Shown: one piece after another, positions 56,840-64,000 of the stretch
How positions within the stretch are numbered: the first letter of the stretch is position 1
Layout of the letters: each line of letters begins with the position of its first letter
NCBI GenBank assembly: GCA_009763385.1
Contig: CM019828.1
Coordinates: 25,821,984 to 25,885,983, forward strand
DNA length: 64,000 bases
DNA from: Coix lacryma-jobi var. lacryma-jobi
Lineage: Eukaryota > Streptophyta > Magnoliopsida > Poales > Poaceae
Direction: 5' to 3'
Translations under genes and position numbers: made by a program
Notes under the pieces: generated by a model
What the model was told of the DNA's origin: nothing
What the model saw: only the letters and a program-made list of their open reading frames with translations
The model's database searches: none

Positions 56840-59563
56840 ATGGATCGCGGTGTGGGCAAACCGCCATTTTTCGATGGGACGAACTATGCGTATTGGAAGA
56901 TACGCATGTCGGCCTATCTGCAGAGTTTGGGTGCTTCTATTTGGGATATTTGCAACTCTGCTGATTACGTGGTCTTGGCTGCTCGTGTCACTCAGCAACA
57001 GATCAATGAGCACGATGCCAATAGCCGAGCCGGTAATGCTCTCTTTTCTTGTTTGAGCATGGGTGAGTTTGATCGCGTTTCTCATCTCGCTACGGCTCGG
57101 GAGATCTGGGACACCCTCATGCGTTTCTATGAAGGCACCTCTCAAGTCAAAACCCGACTCTACGAGTCGTTCAAGCGTGAGTATGAGAACTTTCGACATC
57201 AGCCTGGCGAGAGCATAGAAAGTTTATTCGCTCGCTTTCAGGTGATTGTCAATAGGATGAGGGCTAACAAGGAGCAGTTGCCTTTTGACGATCATGAGCG
57301 TGCTTTGAAGCTTTTGCACACTCTTGATCGGTCGGTGTGGGATTCCAAGGTTCAGGCGATCATCGAATCGCCTAACTATGAGACCCTCACCTGCGACGAG
57401 CTCTTTAGTAAGCTCAAGTCCAGTGAGATTGACGCCATGTCGAGGGCCTCTTATGCGAATCCTTCTGGCCCGACTATGGCTCTGGTCTCTGGCTCTTCTA
57501 ACCCCTCTGGAGGCTTTGCTCTTTCATCTCTCTTTTCTCTGTCAGAGGACCAGCTTGAGTCTTTGGGTGATGATGATTGGCTTTGCTTGCCAACCGGTTC
57601 TCGCGGTTCCCAACAATCGCATGAACCGTCGCCGCGGAGGAGGACGCGCAGGATGCTATGAGTGCGGCGACCCCCCGACCACTTCATCGCGCAACTACCC
57701 CAAGAAGAACAAGCATTCGGGGAAGGGTGATCATGGGCACAAGTACGACTCCGGCAAGCGCAAGGAGAAGTAGTCCCTCCAGGCGCAAGAAGGGGCCTTC
57801 GACAAGGAGTACATCAAGAAAAGTACTTGGAGAAGGCCCAGGCTGAGCAGCGCGCGTTCTCGCCACCTCAGCGACGTCGACGGCTCGGATGACGACTCCG
57901 CTTCTTCGACGATGACGAGTCCGAGAAGAAGAAGAGGATCGAGGACCAGCTGAACGGCCTCTGCTTCTTCGCCGACGACGACGGCCTCTGCACCATTGCG
58001 CTCGGTGACGAGGTCGGGCAAGCTGGAGCACACCCCTCGGACGACGACGCACGACGACACCTCTCAGTATCGCTCACCCACGACGAGCTCTCTGATGAGG
58101 TAGAGAAACTTACTGCTGCTCTCCTTAGCCAAGATAATTGCTTAGGCGTGCTGCTAGAGACGCAAGGAGTTTTAGGAAGAAGTGGGAGGACACGGTGAGA
58201 GAGCTTGAGTTTGCCAATCCACCGTGGTCGTGTGTCGGAGGAGGCTGAGTGTGAGTCGTGCACACGCACATGACTGACCTTCTCACTTTGAGAGGTAAGT
58301 ATGCTGCGTTGGTAGGAGAGGTGGATGAGCTCCGTGCTAGCCTCAGCTGTTGGGTGCAATGCAGACTTGTCCTGTCTTGCATCCGAGTTGGCAGAGAAGA
58401 TTGCTCAAGATTGAGTCCTTAGAGAAGCCAGCTCGGATAGCACTGTGTCACGAGGTGTGTTCTGTGCGAGGGTCTGGAGATGGAGATTGCAAACGTGAAG
58501 CATGACAAGATGCAAACCGAGGAAGAAAACACATACCTTCGGACCATCTTGTCATGGTCTCCTGTAGTGAGCCGCAGCTCGGGATGATGATCTCCCAATT
58601 TAAGCGAGCTGCTGGAGGTCCTGGTGTTGGTTTTGCTCATGGGTGTTGATCTTTCTGCTTTTGGGAAGATTGGAGGAGAGTCGAGTGGTCTGAACCCAGT
58701 GAGAAGCCCAACTCCACCACTACTCCCAAACTTACCAAGCTTCCACCCAAAGAGCCTCCTAAGCCTACCACCAAGGATGGGGTGTTTGAGGAACCCCCGA
58801 GAGCTCCACCCAAGAACCAAGTATGGACACCTAAGCCGAACCACCTCAAGAACAAGCTTGACACAATGCCACCCATCCAGGAGGAGTGCTTGCCACAGAA
58901 GGGGAAAGTGAGCTACACCCACAACCCGTGTACCAACAACCCCTTTGCGTGCGGTGAGGTACCAGTGTGACTTTTGTGGGAGAGAAGGTCACTTGAGCGA
59001 GTTCTATTTTAGGCGCAAAAGAGAGGCGCGCCGAGCCAAGGAAGAGCACCATGGTCTGCTGCTAGGTCCAGAGGCTCAGGACCTCAGATGTCGAGGCCTC
59101 AGCCTCAGGTGTCGAGGCCTCAGCCTCAGGTGTCGAGGCCTCAGCCTCGAATGTCGAGGCCTCAGCCTCAAGTTGCCAGGCCTCGGCAGCAGAGGGCTCC
59201 GAGGAGAGACGCTAGGCATAGAAGGATTGAGCCTCAAGTTCCTAGATCTCGGCATCGTAGAGAGCGTGCCCGGCGGGAGCCTGCAGTTGTAAGCTATGGA
59301 TCCCGTTGCGGTGCCTTTGCAGTTGAGCGTTTTTCCCCACCGTGTTTTAAGTATCACAGTGAGCGCTCCTTCTCCAGCGGACCACGTTTTCCTCAGCGTG
59401 GTGATCGCTTCCCTGGTAGACGTGCTAGGAATGGTTTTTCTGCTAACCGTTCTTTTGAGCAGCCGGCCCAACACTGGTTTTATCCTTACTTCACTAACCC
59501 CAGTGTTGGACCGTATGCTCACCCTATGTCTTTTTATTGATGTAGGTAAGACGGTTGGAGGAC
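56840..59563 (+). pseudogene. Element E gag, long form with two zinc knuckles
   Basis: The start MDRGVGKPPFFDGTNYAYWK matches A. The capsid part is intact to about 57570, where a base lost near GATGATGATTGG shifts the frame. The first knuckle (CYECGD, near 57655) has lost spacing and its final Cys. After the acidic stretch, E continues with a probable coiled-coil region (DELSDEVEKLTAALLSQDNC) broken by several frameshifts and stops. Then come a second knuckle CDFCGREGHLSEFY, whose last Cys is Tyr, an RPQPQVS tandem repeat (about 59085-59175) and an Arg/Phe-rich stretch up to the protease. The 58050-59555 part is absent from A. Confidence 0.85.
59085..59175 (+). repeat. 21-24-bp tandem repeat in element E gag (RPQPQVS units)
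   Basis: Four to five copies of TCGAGGCCTCAGCCTCAGGTG encode a proline/glutamine-rich linker. Confidence 0.85.
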
Positions 59564-62500
59564 ATTTGGTTGGTAGATTCCGTTGCTCGAGGCACATGAC
59601 CGGAAACACCAAGTGGTTCTCCAGCCTTAGTCCTGTTGCCGGAAAGGAGTACATCACCTTCGGCGACAATAGCAAGGGTAAGGTATTATCTCGCGGGTCG
59701 GTGCGGGTTAATGAGCACTTTGTGTTGCGCGATGTTGCTCTTGTTTCTAACCTGCATTTTAATTTGCTTTCTGTTTCGCAACTTTTTGACGATGACTATG
59801 AGATTCGTTTTAAACCGAATCTCAGTCGTATTTTGGACCCTCAGGGCAATCTTGTATGTTTGATTTCGCCCTTTGGGAAAGTCTTTCATGCAAATTTTTC
59901 GGAGTCTTTTGGCACTTCCCGCTGTCTTTTGGCTAGTCCTTCCTCCTCTGATCTTTGGAAGTGGCATAGGAGGCTCGGTCATTTAAGCTTCGACTTGCTT
60001 GCAAGACTTAGCTCACTTGGCCTAATCTGGGGATTGCCCAAGCTTTCGATGGAGAAGGATCTAGTTTGTCATTCTTGTAGACATGGGAAGATGGTTGCCG
60101 CTCCCCACCATCCAGTGACTAAGGTCATGACCTCGCACCCTGGAGAGCTTTTACACATGGACCTTGTTGGTCCAGCTCGGGTGAGCTCGGTTGGTGGCAA
60201 GTGGTACGTTTTGGTTGTTGTCGATGACTTTTCGAGATATTCGTGGGTCTTCTTTTTAGCTGAGAAGACCGAGACCTTCTCTTTTGCTCGTAATCTGATT
60301 TTGCGTCTTCAGAACGAGTTCCCTTTGAACTCGATGCGAGCAATTCGAAGTGATAATGGTTCCGAATTTAAAAATTCGGATTTTGAGAAGTTTTGTAACT
60401 CTTTGGTTTAGAGCACCAGTTTTCTTCCCTTACACACCGCCTCAAAATGGTGTTGTGGAGAGGAAGAATCGGACCCTTGTTGAGATGGCCAGGACGATGC
60501 TCGATGAGCATAGGACTCCTAGGCGTTACTGGGCCGAGGCTATGAACACTGCGTGCTACATTTCAAATCGCATTTTTCTGAGAGCTTTCTTGAAGAAGAC
60601 CTCTTATGAGTTGCGTTTTGGTCGCCAGCCCAAGGTGAGTTATTTTAGAGTCTTCGGTTGCCACTGTTTTATTTTGAAAAAGGGCAACCTGGACAAGTTT
60701 GAGTCTCGTTCTTCTGACGGTGTGTTTTTGGGTTATGGCACTCACACTCGAGCTTATCGTGTACTTAACCTTGACACTAACCGAGTCATGGAGACATCAG
60801 ATGTCACCTTCGACGAGACTCTTGTATGTCCTTCTTCTCGTTTTGAGCGTGCAGGTGATCATGAGGTTTGTGAGCCTCTTTTCGATGACGAGGAAGAGGG
60901 TGCCGAGGGTCTGGACGGCCCAGCACCCCTCCACCTGCCGAGCCGCTTAGAGCGGCCTCGACGACGATCCACGGCCCCGAGACTTCTTCTTCCTGGGGCG
61001 TGGGATCTGCCCTGACCCTGCGAGTACCTTTTGTACCCGGGAGGCACCAGCTGCTGTTGAGGGGGAGGCTACCTCGGCAAGGGAGGCGCCACAACATATC
61101 CAGCGACGGCACCCCGCCTCAGCAGATGATCGGTAACATCGACGACCGAGTCACTCGGTCCAGGTCACAGCAAATCTCGCACTTCGCTCATTCTGCTTTT
61201 GTTGCTAATTTTGAGCCCCGAGATGTTGGACACGCCTTGACGGATCCGGATTGGGTCAATGCCATGCATGAGGAGTTAGAAAACTTTGAGCGAAATCGGG
61301 TTTGGGTTTTAGTTCCACCTCCACCTGTTTGTAAGCCTATTGGGACAAAATGGGTTTTCAAAAACAAGCAAGGAGAGGATGGCCACGTTGTGAGAAACAA
61401 GGCCAGGCTTGTAGCGAAGGGTTATAGTCAGAAGGAGGGGATAGACTATGAGGAGACTTTTGCTCCTGTAGCTCGTTTGGAGGCTATTAGGATACTCTTG
61501 GCTTTTGCTGCATCCAAAGTTTTAAACTGTATCAAATGGATGTCAAGAGTGCCTTCTTAAACGGCTACATAGAAGAGGAAGTATATGTTGAGAAACCCCC
61601 GGTTTTGAAAATCCCAAGTTTCCAAACCATGTTTTTAAACTCCACAAAGCTTTATATGGTTTGAAACAAGCCCCTAGAGCCTGGTATGATAGATTGAAAA
61701 CCTTTCTGCTAGCTAAGGGTTTTAAAATGGGATGTGTAGATAAAACGCTTTTTCTCCTCAGGCAAGGCAAAGACACACTCTTGGTCCAGATTTACGTGGA
61801 TGATATCATTTTCGGTGGTTCTTCTCACGCTTTGGTTGCCAAGTTTGCAGATACTATGAGCAGGGAGTTCGAGATGAGCATGATGGGCGAGCTGACATTC
61901 TTTCTCGGGTTGCAAATTAAGCAATCCTGAGAGGGGACGTTTGTACACCAGGGCAAGTACACGAAGGACTTGCTGAAGCGGTTCGATATGGGTGAGGCCA
62001 AGCCTCTTCCAACACCCATGTCGACGACGACTACCCTGGATGCGGATGTGGATGGAGAAGCAGTGGATCAGAAGGAGTACCGCAGCATGATCGGGTCGCT
62101 CCTCTACCTGACGGCAACACGCCCGGACATCCAGTTCGCGGTGTGTCTGTGTGCACGCTTTCAGGCGTCGCCACGCACTTCTCATCGTCAGGCGGTGAAG
62201 CGGATTTTCAGATACCTTCGGTTCACACCCGAGTTCGGGATTTGGTATTCTGCTTCCTCCACTCTCTCTCTTTGCGGTTATTCCGATGCCGATTTTGCTG
62301 GTGCCGTATTGATCGCAAGTCCACTTCTGGGACTTGCCAGTTTATTGGTTCTTCTCTTGTATCGTGGTCTTCTCGCAAGCAGTCTAGTGTCGCTCAGTCT
62401 ACCACAGAGGCTGAATATGTTGCTGCGGCTAGCTGCTGTTCTCAGTTGCTTTGGATGATGGCCACTTTGCGTGATTTCGGTCTGAGCTTTTCTCGAGTTC

Positions 62501-62736
62501 CTTTGCTTTGTGACAGCACGAGTGCTATTAGCGTTGCTAAGAACCCTGTGCTTCACTCTAAGACCAAACACATTGATGTGCGCTTTCATTTTCTGCGAGA
62601 CCACCAGGAGAAGGGTGATATCGACCTTCGCCATGTCGATACTCATCATCAACTGGCTGATATTTTCACCAAGCCTTTAGACGAATCAACCTTTAATCGG
62701 TTGAGAGGTGAGCTTGGTGTGTGTTTCCCCTTTTAG
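59564..62736 (+). pseudogene. Element E pol: protease, integrase, RT, RNase H
   Basis: The protease DS motif (LVDS) near 59570 is followed by a one-base loss, so GCSRHMTG is out of frame. Integrase (WHRRLGH, MDLVGP, IRSDNGSEF, then a shift near 60395, then NGVVERKNRTL), RT (WVFKNKQGEDG, FAPVARLEAIRILLA, shifts near 61515 and 61600, KQAPRAW, YVDD at 61793-61804) and RNase H (YSDADFAG, TEAEYVAAA, LLCDSTSAI) are all identifiable. A TGA at 61928-61930 stands where A has an arginine. Another shift lies near 62300. The end ELGVCFPF with stop at 62734-62736 gives the family-length C-terminus that A has lost. Confidence 0.9.
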
Positions 62737-64000
62737 ATGGGGGAAACATTTTGGTTCTTGTATTATAGACTGACTCTTTTGTTTGTCTTTCTTTTTCTTT
62801 GCATTTTTTTGGCATACGCATTTACATTCTGAGCTTCATGTTTATAATCAATAGAATGTAACTGTGCTCTATATAGTATGCTCCGATGCTTATGTTGATG
62901 CTTGTAGCTTATGCTCTTTCTGATCACTAGTACATGTTGTGAGCTGAGCTATTTTTGAAATGGTGAATTTGCTTAATAACTTAAAATCTGAAAATGTTCA
63001 CCATTGAGATATGCAACTAGCATGTGTAGGATGTGTTGAATTCACTCGTGCTTTACATTTATGCTAGGTTGCTATGTCTCTAGTTCTGAGTCATTCACTT
63101 GCTTGGTATGTTCATATCATGTTTAAAATTTTGAACCAAGTTTTAGTGATTTGAGAAGATCGACATGGGATTGCTTGTCAACACCTCATGGTATCGAGAC
63201 TGTTTCTCATTGCACTTTGAGTTAAAATTGAGTCGTGTAGTGTATGACTGAAACCGCAGCTTTAAGCTTCTGATTGCTTCGGCATTGGCTTCGCTCGGTT
63301 GAAAAGTTAGGCAAAGACAAGCTTTCAACCTCTCGCAATCACATGCAAATAATTGAACTTGTGAATTTTTCACCGCTGCAACTCCGATATAAAACTGCAA
63401 TCACAAGTATATGCTTCATTCCTATGCATGATGATTGAACTTTGCTAGGGGTAGTTCACCTTGTATATATGATTAGCACTGGTTCGGATTCCTACCTATA
63501 CATGTATAGTGCTACTCTGATGGTGAATATCTTTTGACTCAAAACTGCTCATTGTGCTTATATGTACATATTTCACATCTGGTGATCAGTTTGAGCCTTC
63601 GCTATGTGAGTGCTTAGATGTGTCATTCGAGCTATACTGATTAGAGCATCTTTACAATCTTGTGATTATATGCCTGAAGCTCCTAACTTGCATTTCTGAC
63701 TCATATGCATTTTGGAAGGGGGAGATTATTGTTGCTCTTTTGCCTGTTGTAGCAATGACTTGATAAGTGCATTTTCAACTAAGGGGGAGAGTTTTGCAAA
63801 ATCATATGCTCTCTGGATGTTCAACTAAGGGGGAGTAGTTGCTTGCACTTGTCGAGCTGCTGCTGTGCTGCTTCTCTAACCGAGCCTCGAGCCTCGCTTT
63901 GATGCTTCAAGTCTTACTGCTTGCTGCCTTCTTTGGCCGAGCCTCGAGTCCCTCTGGCCGAGCCTCGAGCTCTTCTGACCGAGCCTTGAGTCTCCTCTGA
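62737..64000 (+). other. 3' non-coding region of element E
   Basis: Collinear with the A region 12754-14408 in reverse. It has no envelope-like frame. Repeated purine tracts AGGGGGAGATT (near 63717), AACTAAGGGGGAGAG (near 63778) and AACTAAGGGGGAGTAG (near 63827) resemble polypurine tracts. The final 120 bases carry GGCCGAGCCTCGAG repeats. The 3' LTR is not reached. Confidence 0.7.

Larger units (their letters stand above)
54916..64000 (+). mobile_element. Copia element E (same family as A), 3' end outside the window
   Basis: E has a 5' LTR (54916-56776), primer site, full-length but damaged gag-pol (56840-62736) and the 3' non-coding region running off the window. It is inserted in the CACTA terminus after CCGAG (54911-54915); the right duplication is not visible. 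Protein and nucleotide similarity to A is high throughout. E keeps a gag segment of about 1.4 kb that A lacks. Several frameshifts and a stop make it inactive. Confidence 0.9.

Overview
The window looks like heterochromatic or intergenic DNA from a large-genome grass, probably panicoid or andropogonoid (sugarcane, sorghum, Miscanthus or maize type). The reasons are Sirevirus-like Ty1/copia elements with 2-kb LTRs, a chromodomain Ty3/gypsy element with LTRs of about 4.8 kb, a Stowaway MITE, a CACTA terminus rich in TTTGCCGAGTGCC subterminal repeats, and an L1-type LINE fragment. I recognise no host gene, tRNA, rRNA or CRISPR array. Nearly everything identifiable is a transposable element. The species is inference.

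Layout. The pre-insertion locus is 1-4339 plus 48403-54915. It holds a Stowaway MITE (1541-1799), a PIF/Harbinger-like element with a GC-rich cargo (2955-3821), a broken LINE (48905-50517), a solo LTR (51136-52664) and one end of a CACTA transposon (from 54391). A copia element (called F/I here) starts at 4340 and ends at 48402, shown by the GATCG target duplication on both sides. About 44 kb of later insertions and at least one deletion now lie between its two LTR remnants. Its 5' LTR (4340-5267) is cut by copia element B (5268 to about 25.2 kb). B's gag gene is itself cut by a solo-LTR-like insertion (7214-9143, duplication GTGAG) and by a very young complete minus-strand copia element A (10704-20944, duplication AGACA). 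Then follows a poorly defined element D, cut by the minus-strand gypsy element C (26378-42519, duplication GCTAT). D's coding region (42545-44796) is cut by another copia LTR, G (44797-46818). A 41-bp filler joins G to the surviving part of the F/I 3' LTR (46969-48402). On the right, copia element E (54916 to beyond 64000) sits in the CACTA element and is the same family as A, G and F/I.

Hand-counted LTR differences fit the nesting order: 10 in 270 aligned bases for F/I, roughly 5 in the first 330 bases for C, and 2 in 2039 for A. A is therefore a very recent insertion. Its polyprotein reading frame is open for 1431 codons and is cut short only near the RNase H C-terminus.

Most notable. (1) In gypsy element C, the ORF upstream of gag (35950-36920, minus strand) begins with a peptide closely matching the histone H3 N-terminal tail. 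It keeps the equivalents of K4, K9, K23 and K27 but has S10 as Ala and K14 as Arg. The same element encodes an integrase chromodomain. (2) The U3 regions of the A/E/F/G copia LTRs carry arrays of short inverted repeats whose arms co-vary (AGG/CCT, GAG/CTC, CGG/CCG). (3) Arrays built on the palindrome GGACGCGTCC recur in several LTRs and look like exchangeable cassettes.
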